A stretch of DNA of 37,310 bases from CAZFZT01 sp964523675 (GTDB lineage Bacteria; Planctomycetota; Phycisphaerae; Phycisphaerales; SM1A02). The notes beneath the pieces were generated by a model that made no database searches, was not told the origin of the DNA, and saw nothing but the letters and a program-made list of their open reading frames with translations. The stretch lies in the NCBI GenBank assembly GCA_964523675.1, contig CAZFZT010000029.1, positions 1-37,310 of the forward strand, written 5' to 3'. The position numbers and the translations under genes were made by a program. Positions 6,914 to 14,192 of this stretch are shown piece by piece (positions within the stretch are counted from its first letter, which is position 1; every line of letters starts with the position of its first letter).

Positions 6914-8053
6914 TCAACTGTTGTGTGCGCCGAGATTCGACTCCCGCACATTGAACAGGCCGTGCTCTCGCCACGAGGTCATTTCCCGAACAACTTCCTG
7001 CAACAGAGTCACTTGCTTTTGGGTGGCGTTCGCCGTCTTCTGCGTGTTCTCCTTCGTCTTCTCGGCGGAGTCGTCGGTGACGCGTCCCTGTGGACGAGTT
7101 AGAAAGCGGCTCTCGTAGCCCGTGAGCGGCTGGCGCGGCATTGGTGTTGTGGATCGAGATGCATCCAGGACACTTCGTCGCTCTGCCTCCATCTGCCTGC
7201 GAAACTCTGATCGCACTGTTGTGCGAGCTGTATCAGCCGCCTCGATCACGTCCTCATTGAGCCGCTGCATCTCCTTCGAGAGTGAGATCGCGCGAGCCAT
7301 TGACTGATTGATTTCCTCAGTCAGCGTCTCGATCTGCTCATGCCAGCGAGTGCCCTGCATTCCGAGCCGTTCGGAGTTCACGGCGAGTGAGGTGGCTACT
7401 GCACGCTGCTTGCGCAACTCCATCGTGCGATCGTCCTCCCTGTTGCGCAGCACGCGCAAACGATCGATCTCCCTCTGTGCGTGGCCCTGGATCTGGCCTA
7501 CACGCGCTATCGCATCTTCACGGGCGAACTCGATACTGAGCTCGCGCCGCCGCTCTGGCGAAGCGACAGCCAGACGAGTGCGGCGTTGCACCTGCCTGAT
7601 GTGGTCATCGAATTGGCTTTGCAGGTTGATCCGCGCACCCTTCGCACTATGAATCGCATCGAAGTGGTCCTGCGCGATTGCCATGCGCTGATTGAGCCCG
7701 TCAATCTCTCGATTGATGCCGGTGACGGCCCCGAGCAGCTCATAGAGACCTCGCGACACTTCGCCGATGCCGAAGGGCAGTCGGAAAACGCGGTCGCGCA
7801 TCTGATCCCACTCGCCGGCCATCGCCGCTGTGGCAATGTTCGCCGCATCGACGCCGACGCGCAGTTGGCCGACGACCGAGAGGACGCGCAGCGCGGCCTG
7901 CTCCGTGTCACCGAGTCGAAACGATTTGCGCCTCGCCTCGCGGCGCTTCTCCTGCTCCTCCAGACGGCCGAGCTCCTTGCGCAGGTTCGACACCTCGCGA
8001 GTTGCTTCATCGCGCGCCTTGAAGAGCAGTTCGACTTCACGCTTAGTAGCCAT
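6914..8053 (-). CDS. Coiled-coil, tape-measure-like protein
   Basis: A 379-residue protein. Its N-terminus, VELLFKARDEATREVSNLRKELG, has the 'x-A-x-D-x-A-x-x-x-v-x-x-l-x-x-x-l' signature at the start of many phage tail tape-measure proteins. Long charged coiled coils follow (residues about 140-320), with one more hydrophobic stretch near 55-110 (LSVVGQLRVGVDAANIATAAM). It is short for a tape measure, which often exceeds 600 residues. The start ATG at 8053 has AAAAGGAG upstream and overlaps the previous gene by 11 bases. It could also be a stand-alone coiled-coil structural protein. Confidence 0.6.
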   Translation of the reverse strand: MATKREVELLFKARDEATREVSNLRKELGRLEEQEKRREARRKSFRLGDTEQAALRVLSVVGQLRVGVDAANIATAAMAGEWDQMRDRVFRLPFGIGEVSRGLYELLGAVTGINREIDGLNQRMAIAQDHFDAIHSAKGARINLQSQFDDHIRQVQRRTRLAVASPERRRELSIEFAREDAIARVGQIQGHAQREIDRLRVLRNREDDRTMELRKQRAVATSLAVNSERLGMQGTRWHEQIETLTEEINQSMARAISLSKEMQRLNEDVIEAADTARTTVRSEFRRQMEAERRSVLDASRSTTPMPRQPLTGYESRFLTRPQGRVTDDSAEKTKENTQKTANATQKQVTLLQEVVREMTSWREHGLFNVRESNLGAHNS

Positions 8054-8630
8054 CGGTTATCTCCTTTTCTGGTATCGGCCATTGAGCTGGGTCCTTGCCG
8101 AAGCGTTTCTGCATGAGCGCAGCCGTCGCGCTACCCAGGCCGTTGGTGAGCAGTTCGGTCTGTTTTTTGTTGGCGGGGTCGAGCGGCCCGGTGAGGTTGA
8201 TGACGTGATCGAGCACAGCGTTGTACGAATCGCTGAGCCATTGCAGATCGCCGACAGTGATTTCATGTGGAATCTCGCCCCACCATACGATCAGGTCGTC
8301 GGCGACACGCCGCCATGTCCAGCGGAACTCCGCCAGTCGCCGGGCGCTCGCGGCCGCGCCTGCGGTCGCCTTCACGCCCCGGAGTTGGTATTTGGCGTTC
8401 GCGAGAAAGTCATGTAAAGCGCGCACAACTTCGGGCAGGTCGATCGTCGATCCGCCGAATGGAATCCCGTATCGAGCGGCCTGCTCCTGTAGCACCTTGG
8501 CCTGGCGACCACTCATCTGGCGCCAGTCCTTCTGCGGGATGCTGCGATAGTGCTGCCATCGCAACGATGAACCGCTCGCAGGTTCGGGCGCTTCCGTCGT
8601 CTGTCGGTTGGGGGTTGGTGTGGTCCACAT
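8043..8630 (-). CDS. Terminase small subunit-like DNA-binding protein
   Basis: A 195-residue protein. Residues about 32-78 contain IPQKDWRQMSGRQAKVLQEQ and AARYGIPFGG...IDLPEVVRALHDFLA, a helix-turn-helix pattern I recognise from the small-terminase/Nu1-like family in planctomycete phage-like elements (a wild-type relative has AARYG-P-GG-T-I-LP--V-W-HDFLA). The C-terminal part is helical with conserved-looking tryptophans. In phages such proteins bind the packaging site and hand DNA to the large terminase. No large terminase is seen in this element, so either a helper phage supplies it or the protein has another DNA-binding job. Confidence 0.62.
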   Translation of the reverse strand: MWTTPTPNRQTTEAPEPASGSSLRWQHYRSIPQKDWRQMSGRQAKVLQEQAARYGIPFGGSTIDLPEVVRALHDFLANAKYQLRGVKATAGAAASARRLAEFRWTWRRVADDLIVWWGEIPHEITVGDLQWLSDSYNAVLDHVINLTGPLDPANKKQTELLTNGLGSATAALMQKRFGKDPAQWPIPEKEITDGY

Positions 8631-8637
8631 AACGGTG

Positions 8638-8892
8638 CTACTTCAATCGAGCGATTTCCTTGACAGCGGCGAGCGCGCCTGCGTAGTCGCCGATTTCGAG
8701 CATTCGGCGATACAGGTCGCGGTACGCCTCGAAGACCCAGCCGCGCAGCGTTTCAGGCGCGACCTGGCCGGCCTGTGTGATCTTGACCATTGCATCGCCG
8801 ATGAGTTTGCGCGCATCGCGCCGGGGCCAGTGGTGGCGTATCGCAGCGATGATGTCGTGTTCGGTGTGGCCATTGATGATCCACTTGAACAC
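8638..8892 (-). CDS. Small helical hypothetical protein
   Basis: An 84-residue protein if the GTG at 8892 is used (VFKWIINGHTEHDII). The frame is open further upstream, through the end of the PLD-like gene, so a longer form starting within that gene cannot be excluded. The motif GHTEHDIIAAIRHHWP and LRGWVFEAYRDLYRRMLEIG suggest a small all-helical DNA-binding or packaging-associated protein, as often seen next to terminase genes. The stop is eight bases ahead of the start of the terminase-like gene. Confidence 0.6.
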   Translation of the reverse strand: MFKWIINGHTEHDIIAAIRHHWPRRDARKLIGDAMVKITQAGQVAPETLRGWVFEAYRDLYRRMLEIGDYAGALAAVKEIARLK

Positions 8893-8908
8893 TTGCTCGG
8901 CGGGATCC

Positions 8909-9616
8909 TCATGCGTGACGCTCCCACCACGTTTCGATTTCGTGAGGTCGGCTGAGGGCGAGCGATCCGGCCTGGCGTTGCCAGATTTCTTCGATGATCG
9001 AGTTGAGGAACGCGGCGAGTTGCGGGTCATGTGCGATGGTGAAGTCCTCAAAGCGCGGATTGGTGTTGAGATTCATCGATGTGCGCACGACGATCTGCCA
9101 CTGCGTATTAGTGAGCAGTACGAACTTGGCGTGATTCTTGGCGACGCGGATGCTGTCTGTGCCGAAGAGCCAGCGGATTTCGTTGGCGACTTCTGGGCAT
9201 CGACGCTGGAAAGAGAAGTCAACGAGCCAACGCGTCTCTGTAACTTTGCCGCTGTGGATGAAGTCGAGCACTTCTGCGGCGTCGTACTTGGCGGCGGTCC
9301 ATGTGCTGATCGCGAGAGCAGCCGGGCCGCTGATGTCGAGGAGCGCGCGGAGCAGGTCGATGAGAGAGAACGCCCCCTTGGTGAATCCGAAGATTTCGAT
9401 GCCGGGCTTGAAGCCGGCGACCGCCTCGGCGGCGCTCGTGACTCGGCGCTGATCGCGCAGCTCTCGCCGGCTGGTGTTGAGCGCACGGCGGTGTATGGCA
9501 TTCGCCTGGAGCGTGGTCATGTCGGCGACGGCTGGGCCGGTGTCGGCCAGGATCGCGTTCTCGCCAATGGGCAAGGGGGGCTGCGTCGAGTGGGGCTGTG
9601 AGGTGGCGTTGTCCAT
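8909..9616 (-). CDS. Phospholipase D-like (HKD-type) protein
   Basis: A 235-residue protein. The C-terminal half carries NHAKFVLLTN followed by RTSMNLNTNPRFEDFTI, the H-x-K...S-x-N-x2-x-N-x-R-x-E pattern of a PLD-superfamily active-site strand. Only one HxK motif is evident, so activity would need a dimer or a degenerate first half. The same arrangement is known, by recall, from phage and planctomycete element proteins next to terminase genes. It may be a nuclease or a non-catalytic DNA-binding protein. The ATG at 9616 has no obvious ribosome-binding site; an alternative ATG is at 9520. It lies directly after repeat copy 1 (9664-9714). Confidence 0.68.
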   Translation of the reverse strand: MDNATSQPHSTQPPLPIGENAILADTGPAVADMTTLQANAIHRRALNTSRRELRDQRRVTSAAEAVAGFKPGIEIFGFTKGAFSLIDLLRALLDISGPAALAISTWTAAKYDAAEVLDFIHSGKVTETRWLVDFSFQRRCPEVANEIRWLFGTDSIRVAKNHAKFVLLTNTQWQIVVRTSMNLNTNPRFEDFTIAHDPQLAAFLNSIIEEIWQRQAGSLALSRPHEIETWWERHA

Positions 9617-9633
9617 CGCTTACTTACTTGGAA

Positions 9634-9843
9634 CTACGAAAATCGCAAAAACGCGCAAAGACCGGGGTTTTTTCGCCCGCATGGGGTGGGGGGCCTTCGG
9701 AAGGACCCGAAGCGTTTGAAAGAGATCAGGGTCTCCTCAGTGGTCGCATAGCGGCCGATCACGATCACCGGCTCGCCGAAGGCGTTGTGGCCGAGGACGT
9801 GGGCGAACGTGCGATCGCGTCTCGGTGAGTTCATCGTCGTCAC
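9634..9843 (-). CDS. Small hypothetical protein overlapping the 51-bp repeat
   Basis: A 69-residue frame. The GTG at 9843 is preferred because GGAGG lies nine bases upstream; ATG at 9834 is the alternative. The N-terminal half, RTFAHVLGHNAFGEPVIVIGRY, looks like a small beta-rich protein. The C-terminal half (GSFRRPPTPCGRK) is the translation of repeat copy 1 and may be just read-through into that DNA signal. No family is recognised. Confidence 0.5.
   Translation of the reverse strand: MTTMNSPRRDRTFAHVLGHNAFGEPVIVIGRYATTEETLISFKRFGSFRRPPTPCGRKNPGLCAFLRFS
9664..9714. repeat. 51-bp direct repeat, copy 1
   Basis: This 51-bp stretch matches 13318-13368 at 49 of 51 positions (hand alignment). 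On the minus strand its core reads GGGTCCTTCCGAAGG, followed by a C-rich run, TGCGGGCG, and A6C4. It lies just upstream of the PLD-like and terminase-like genes. By recall it resembles sequences near cohesive-end packaging sites of some siphophages, so a cos/pac role is possible but unproven. Confidence 0.75.
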
Positions 9844-9943
9844 GGGATGATCCTCCGCCGCACCTTTGGCGCGGAGAGCCGCGCCGCTGGATGGCAATCA
9901 ACGGCGCGGCCCATCTCACACAAGCACACCAAAGGAACGATCG

Positions 9944-10153
9944 TCATGCGCCATACTCTCCCGGCGGTAACGGCGTTGTTTCATGCGGTCCCCCGAAGAT
10001 TTCAGCCGGCAGCTTCTCAACACCGTCGCCGGTCTCAACCGCCCAGATGGCGTCAAAGATCGCGACTCGGGTGAGCGCGTGCCAATCAAACTCGCGATGC
10101 TTGCGCATCATTCGAGCGAGCTTGGGCGGAATGTGGACAGTCAGCTTGGCCAT
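9944..10153 (-). CDS. Small ribbon-helix-helix-like protein
   Basis: A 69-residue protein beginning MAKLTVHIPPKLARMMRKH, a short beta strand followed by a helix as in ribbon-helix-helix (CopG/Arc-like) DNA binders, and then RVAIFDAIWAVETGDG. The start codon is two bases after the TGA of the previous gene, so the two are translationally coupled. It may act as a small regulator, but the fold assignment rests on pattern only. Confidence 0.6.
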   Translation of the reverse strand: MAKLTVHIPPKLARMMRKHREFDWHALTRVAIFDAIWAVETGDGVEKLPAEIFGGPHETTPLPPGEYGA

Positions 10154-10155
10154 TC

Positions 10156-10830
10156 TCAGCCGCGCGTCTCCAGTCCGATCGACGCCGCCCCCGCTTTGGC
10201 GCGGGTCGAGTTCGTCGTGACGTAGGGTTTGCTCGGGCCGCGATCTGCGGTCCGCTCGGTGTGCAGAATTCCTTTGCCGGTGTCGATGAGCCCGAGCCGC
10301 TCAGCAACTTCGGCGACGGGGCGTGACTCTGAGTTGCGGTACAGCAGTTGAAACCTTGAAGCGATCGCCGGTTTGACTTCGCCGTCGATCAGCTCCGGCA
10401 GCGCCTCGCCCAGGCATTCGCGCAGGAACTGCCGCTGCTGGCACTTGGTCATCGCCGACTGAAGTTGACGGCGGCGCTTGTGCAATTCTTCCTGCCGAGC
10501 GTGAAGCCGCTTGAGCTCTTCTGTTATCCCCGCATCCTCGGCGTCGATTCCGAGCCGTTCATCTGTGATCTCCTGGCGGGTTGCGATCTTCGCGTCCAGG
10601 TCGAGCGCGGTCTGCACGGCGACGAGGTGCAGCTCCAGCGTCGCTTCTGTGTTCACGCCAAGCACTTCGGCCAACTCAACGAGGCGGTCGTTCTGTTTCT
10701 CAGTGAGCTTGCCCTTGACGGTCATCGTTTCGAGCAGGCCGCGATACTCGATCCAGGCGGCGAGGCCGTCAACAGCGCGGGCCTGATCGACGGCTTGACG
10801 TTGGCGGCGGAATTTTTCGAGCAGTTTCAT
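10156..10830 (-). CDS. Coiled-coil protein, paralogue of 12174-12977
   Basis: A 224-residue, mainly helical protein. The start is the ATG at 10830, with AAGGA upstream. Its first 100 residues (EYRGLLETM..., RLVELAEVLG, LELHLVAVQTALDLDAKI) parallel the element's other coiled-coil protein (RYRELLLRA, ELATVAKTLG, VTADVQLVAKAKGLAASI). A charged coiled coil (EELKRLHARQEELHKRRRQ) follows, and a C-terminal helix has RPVAEVAERLGLI. It belongs, by recall, to a recurrent family in planctomycete phage-like elements. A scaffold or structural role is possible; the function is unknown. Confidence 0.7.
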   Translation of the reverse strand: MKLLEKFRRQRQAVDQARAVDGLAAWIEYRGLLETMTVKGKLTEKQNDRLVELAEVLGVNTEATLELHLVAVQTALDLDAKIATRQEITDERLGIDAEDAGITEELKRLHARQEELHKRRRQLQSAMTKCQQRQFLRECLGEALPELIDGEVKPAIASRFQLLYRNSESRPVAEVAERLGLIDTGKGILHTERTADRGPSKPYVTTNSTRAKAGAASIGLETRG

Positions 10831-10896
10831 GGATGGTCCTTCGTAGGTGGTGTGGGAAGTGAGAGTGATCGGCAGCGGCAACCGCTGCCGCGTTGT

Positions 10897-11553
10897 TCAT
10901 GCGGTGCCGTACTTGCGATCGAAGATGTCCCCGCCCGCGAACGTGCCGTTGCCGTGCCGCATCCATAGCTGGAGCGTGCGCCATGCCGTGCGCAGCAGTT
11001 TGACCCGGTGCTTTTTGAGCAGCCGCTCGGCGTAAGCGCGAGCGTTCGCCGTCGTTTGCGCGGTGGCCATGAGGTCGCCGTTTACCAGTTGACTGATGGC
11101 AGCGGCGTCACTGGTGCTCATTTGACCCTTCCCCGTCAACATCCGCGCGCCAACAGCGCCAGCAGCGGACACGATGTAGATGCCATCCCGATCGTCGTTT
11201 GGCAATCGGTATGAAGCGTACCCGCCCGGACCTTGGCCTTCATCCGCGAGGTGGACACTGATGGCGAACGCGCCGAGAAGACGCGCTGCAAGGGCGTGCC
11301 CGGCCTCATGGCATGCGGTCGGCCACATGGCTTTCGCCGGCCCTCTGAGGGCCTTGACCCGGGCACGGATGAACTTCGGGCTGATCGCCTGGCGAGCGGC
11401 GGCCCGTCGCTTCTCGCGCTTCTCGCGAACGAGTCGCTCGGCGCGCACCTGCTTGTTGATGCGCGCGGTGTTGGCCCTGAGCCGGGCAGCGCGTTCGCGC
11501 TTGATTTTGTCGAAGGTCATGGTGAGTAGGCGATCGTCAATGGTGGTCATCAT
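10897..11553 (-). CDS. Stand-alone M41/FtsH-like metallopeptidase domain protein 2
   Basis: A 218-residue protein. An N-terminal basic helix (residues 15-60, rich in Arg and Lys) is followed by CHEAGHALAARLLGA with the zinc-binding HEAGH at 82-86. SAAGAVGARML and MSTSDAAAISQL follow, where Asp149 is in the position of the third zinc ligand of FtsH-type (M41) peptidases. There is no AAA+ ATPase domain, which FtsH has, so unfolding must be supplied elsewhere or the substrate is unfolded. It is coupled to the related upstream gene by ATGA, making a tandem pair. Alternative ATG starts lie within the first four codons. Confidence 0.78.
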   Translation of the reverse strand: MMTTIDDRLLTMTFDKIKRERAARLRANTARINKQVRAERLVREKREKRRAAARQAISPKFIRARVKALRGPAKAMWPTACHEAGHALAARLLGAFAISVHLADEGQGPGGYASYRLPNDDRDGIYIVSAAGAVGARMLTGKGQMSTSDAAAISQLVNGDLMATAQTTANARAYAERLLKKHRVKLLRTAWRTLQLWMRHGNGTFAGGDIFDRKYGTA

Positions 11554-12110
11554 TGTTTTCTCCGTTGTGATTGGGCTACCGCCGCATGATCCATGGCAGC
11601 GACCGTGAATTGGGGGTCTGATACAGGGCTGGAGTCGGCGACTCCATTGACCTCGCGTAAGAATCTCGCCGCCAGTTGGACCTCTACGAACGCTTCGGCG
11701 AGCCGCTTCAATCGCGGCCAGTGCAGCCGAAGCAAACGCTCGGCGCGATGCTCGGCGGCTTCGATCTCCGCCTGGATGAGTTCAAGGTTCGGCTCAGCGA
11801 GTCCGTAGAGCGCCTGGGCCAGTGCTACACACTCGCTTGAATCTCCGCCTTGCACCTGCGCATCGCAGGACGGGTCGAAGATGCGCTCCGCAACCGCGCC
11901 AGCGGCGAGGACGAGAAGGCCGTCGCGAATGTCTTCAGCGTTCGATCTTGGTAGGCGTGCCATGTTGGTACACGCGAGCCGCTTGATCGTCGGCTGAAGA
12001 TCGACACTGCACACAGCAGCGCCAACGGCGCGGGCGGCGACGACGTGGCCGGCTTCGTGATAGGCCGCACGGCGGAGCAGAGAGACTGACGTTGTGTCGA
12101 GCGCGTTCAT
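11550..12110 (-). CDS. Stand-alone M41/FtsH-like metallopeptidase domain protein 1
   Basis: A 186-residue protein whose zinc motif is YHEAGHVVAARAVGA (HEAGH at residues 18-22), followed by LLVLAAGAVAERIF and GGDSSECVALAQALYG, with Asp90 as the probable third metal ligand. The order HExxH, then AGxxAE, then D is that of the peptidase M41 domain, but the AAA+ module and membrane helices of FtsH are absent. It is the first of two tandem copies and has ATGA coupling to the second. Both active-site motifs look intact, so a protease acting on a phage or host protein is plausible. The target is unknown. Confidence 0.78.
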   Translation of the reverse strand: MNALDTTSVSLLRRAAYHEAGHVVAARAVGAAVCSVDLQPTIKRLACTNMARLPRSNAEDIRDGLLVLAAGAVAERIFDPSCDAQVQGGDSSECVALAQALYGLAEPNLELIQAEIEAAEHRAERLLRLHWPRLKRLAEAFVEVQLAARFLREVNGVADSSPVSDPQFTVAAMDHAAVAQSQRRKQ

Positions 12111-12173
12111 GGTTCAAAAACCCCCTTGGCCGGCAGGACAAGAACCGGCCGCAGGGGCAACCGGAGCTGACTG

Positions 12174-12977
12174 TTATGGTTTGGACTTGGCGCGCAGGCG
12201 CTGGACGGCTTCGATGTCTTCCTCGGGGTAGCCGAGATCCCTCATCTCCGCTTCGCCGAGAGTTTCGGCGAGGTGGCGGAATTCCTCGCGGCGAGCGTTG
12301 TCGCTGATCCCCAACTCCCGCCGGCGGCGTGCGGCGCACGCTCTATCGGATCTGCTATGACCGGCACCGCGGAGTTGCGCATCAGTCTTTCGTGCGAATG
12401 CGTCGGTCCGCTCCTGGTTCGCGATTGAGAGCTTTTCCCTCTTCTCCTGCTCGTCGCGCTCGGCCTTCGCCTCTCCGGGCGTCTTCTCTTGCTTGGCCTT
12501 CGGAAGTTCTGGGATAATCTCCGCGCTGAGCAGCCCGCCGCTTCGATCAACCAACCGTCGTAGCGAATCATGCTGGCCGCGAACGATTGACTCAGCCCCT
12601 TGCGCTGCGGACAACTCCACATGGAGTTCGGCCTCGCGCTGTTTCTGCTCTTCCCACACCCTCTGGAACTCCTCTGCGGCGATGCGCGATGCGTATCGAG
12701 CATCCGCGGCCCTTTGGATGGCACGCGCGGCGTTGGCTGTGATCGATGCCGCCAGGCCCTTCGCTTTTGCGACGAGTTGAACATCGGCGGTGACCTGCGC
12801 CGTGGGGCGGCCGAGCGTCTTTGCGACGGTAGCCAACTCGGCGGCGTCACCCTTGCGCGGCTTGTCGGCGCGGAGCAGGAGCTCGCGATAGCGACGAAGA
12901 GCTTCGGCCTGCTCGGCCGACTTGTGCTCGGCCATCTGAGTGAGTACGTCAGTACGGGGTGCGGTTGCAGTGGTCAT
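12174..12977 (-). CDS. Coiled-coil protein
   Basis: A 267-residue protein. The start is the ATG at 12977 (AAAGGAAG upstream); a longer frame to 13031 overlaps the previous gene. The N-terminal region, EALRRYRELLLRA...ELATVAKTLG..TAQVTADVQLV, matches the coiled-coil protein at 10156-10830. A long charged coiled coil covers residues about 95-200 (RVWEEQKQREAELHVELS, EAKAERDEQEKREK). The C-terminal EFRHLAETLGEAEMRDLGYPEEDI resembles a small helical domain. The function is unknown; a scaffold-like or accessory particle role is possible from context. Confidence 0.7.
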   Translation of the reverse strand: MTTATAPRTDVLTQMAEHKSAEQAEALRRYRELLLRADKPRKGDAAELATVAKTLGRPTAQVTADVQLVAKAKGLAASITANAARAIQRAADARYASRIAAEEFQRVWEEQKQREAELHVELSAAQGAESIVRGQHDSLRRLVDRSGGLLSAEIIPELPKAKQEKTPGEAKAERDEQEKREKLSIANQERTDAFARKTDAQLRGAGHSRSDRACAARRRRELGISDNARREEFRHLAETLGEAEMRDLGYPEEDIEAVQRLRAKSKP

Positions 12978-13009
12978 GTCTTCCTTTCGTGTGTGGTGAC
13001 GGTTCGATT

Positions 13010-13258
13010 TCAGATCCCGCAATGCGGGCACTTTGTTGTTTTCGATTTGCCGAGCTTCTCGCCGTTCTCACGTCCCCAGCAGTCCAAGACGGTCGGCATG
13101 TGGAACTGTGTTTCCCGGCCTCGCCGGCGGATTGCAGTTTCAGGGATGAGTGGGCGATAGCACTCGCGAAACGTCGATGCGCGCACATCGAACACCTCGA
13201 GCACGGTCTGGAGATTCGCCCAGCCGTCGGCGATTCTGTTGGAGGGTGGTTTCGTCAT
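13010..13258 (-). CDS. Nu1-like helix-turn-helix protein (small)
   Basis: An 82-residue protein. The ATG at 13258 is taken as start; the frame remains open upstream through repeat copy 2, but that part is just the repeat read in frame. LQTVLEVFDVRASTFRECY is a likely helix-turn-helix, followed by a loop with RRRGRETQFHMPTVLDCWGRE, like the Nu1/small-terminase DNA-recognition module. It ends with CPHCGI, half of a zinc ribbon. The position directly after repeat copy 2 (13318-13368) makes that repeat a candidate binding site. Assignment as a packaging protein is tentative. Confidence 0.55.
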   Translation of the reverse strand: MTKPPSNRIADGWANLQTVLEVFDVRASTFRECYRPLIPETAIRRRGRETQFHMPTVLDCWGRENGEKLGKSKTTKCPHCGI

Positions 13259-13317
13259 GGCGCGGGATGAAGGAGGAGGAGGGTCAGGAATTTCAGGGTC
13301 ATGTAGGCGATCTTTTT

Positions 13318-13368
13318 GGGGTTTTTTCGCCCGCAGGGGGTGGGGGGCCTCCGGAAGGACCCGAAGCG
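13318..13368. repeat. 51-bp direct repeat, copy 2
   Basis: The second copy of the 51-bp repeat at 9664-9714, with two mismatches. On the minus strand the core reads GGGTCCTTCCGGAGG, then a C-rich run, TGCGGGCG and A6C4. It lies in the gap between the initiator-like gene (ends 13395) and the Nu1-like gene (starts 13258), so it is a candidate cis-acting site for DNA packaging or regulation. Confidence 0.75.
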
Positions 13369-13394
13369 CGCTGTTGTGGTGGCGTTTGCGGGTG

Positions 13395-14192
13395 TCATGC
13401 GGCTGCACCTCCCGCGAGGGTCAAGCCGCGGCGGCGGAGTCGCCGAGCCGCTTCGGCGCGAAGAGCGGCATCCTCGCGAATGAGAGCGACTGGCGTTGAC
13501 CGCATGGCCGCCGCGATCTCGTCGTCGGTGATCGTGCCGTCCTCGATCGCAGCGTCGATCTCGTCCACGTCAGCGGCGGCGGCGTCAAGCCGTCCGCCGC
13601 TCTGTTCTTCTGTTAGAACTGTTTTGTTCACTGGGGCGCGAACGGTTTTGCGCCCGTGCGCGAACGGTTCCGCGCCAGCGGGTGAACGGTCCACCTCCGT
13701 ACCGTTCACTGATGCGCGAACGCTTGACCGTTCACTGATGCGCGAACGGTCCACCGCTGTACCGTTCACTGATGCGCGAACGCTTGACCGTTCACTGATG
13801 CGCGAACGGTCTGTGATGATGCGATAGGTAAACGCTCGCCCGTTTCCCGGATCATCGACTGCTACAACTTCGGCGGCTTGCAACTCAGCAACCGATCGCT
13901 GCACCGATCCGATCATCATGCCCGTCAACTTCGCCAGGCGTCTCATGCCGACGCGGGCCTGAAACTGATCGTCAGCGTGGGCGCACAACACGAGGTACAC
14001 CCGGACGGCTCCCGGCTTCAACGCCGCGATCGCCCCCTCGTCCACGATCCCGTAGGGCACTCGCCCGTACTGCGGAATCGACTCGTCATCACCTCGCGCG
14101 CGACGCTGGACGTGCGAGCCGTTCAGCCGCGACGGTGACGCCACCGGTGCGATCAGGTCGCACTCGCTCACGAAGTCGATACCGCCGGTCAC
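13395..14192 (-). CDS. Replication-initiator-like protein with in-gene iterons
   Basis: A 265-residue protein. The start is the GTG at 14192, which overlaps the helicase stop as GTGTGA; an upstream ATG at 14252 would lie inside the helicase gene. Residues about 35-110 form a winged-helix-like domain (GAVRVYLVLCAHADD, MRRLAKLTGMMIGSVQRSV). The middle is an exact peptide repeat (DRSRISERSSVRASVNG, twice) encoded by the iteron array at 13701-13808. The C-terminus is helical with ALIREDAALRAEAARRL. Domain, linker repeats and the neighbouring DnaB-like helicase all suit a lambda O-type initiator that binds its own gene. That role is inference. Confidence 0.68.
   Translation of the reverse strand: MTGGIDFVSECDLIAPVASPSRLNGSHVQRRARGDDESIPQYGRVPYGIVDEGAIAALKPGAVRVYLVLCAHADDQFQARVGMRRLAKLTGMMIGSVQRSVAELQAAEVVAVDDPGNGRAFTYRIITDRSRISERSSVRASVNGTAVDRSRISERSSVRASVNGTEVDRSPAGAEPFAHGRKTVRAPVNKTVLTEEQSGGRLDAAAADVDEIDAAIEDGTITDDEIAAAMRSTPVALIREDAALRAEAARRLRRRGLTLAGGAAA
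13626..13808. repeat. Iteron array inside the element B initiator gene (candidate origin)
   Basis: Four identical 22-bp copies beginning ACCGTTCACTGATGCGCGAA lie at 13701-13722, 13727-13748, 13761-13782 and 13787-13808, with start-to-start spacing 26, 34 and 26. A degenerate copy, GTTCACTGGGGCGCGAACGG, is at 13626-13645. Each unit contains the dyad CGTTC - 10 nt - GAACG. The 60-bp block 13701-13760 is nearly repeated by 13761-13820. The array lies within the initiator-like coding region, as in the lambda origin. Confidence 0.75.

Noticed and set aside
7481..8116. Plus-strand frame opposite the tape-measure-like gene
   Set aside because: Shadow of a coiled-coil gene; the minus strand has a good ribosome-binding site and a coherent coiled coil.
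8777..9601. Plus-strand frame of 274 residues opposite the PLD-like gene
   Set aside because: The minus strand has the PLD motif and fits the operon; the plus frame has no recognisable motif.
13701..13808. CRISPR array
   Set aside because: Repeats are only 4-26 bp apart with no spacers of normal length, and lie within a coding frame; they are iterons.
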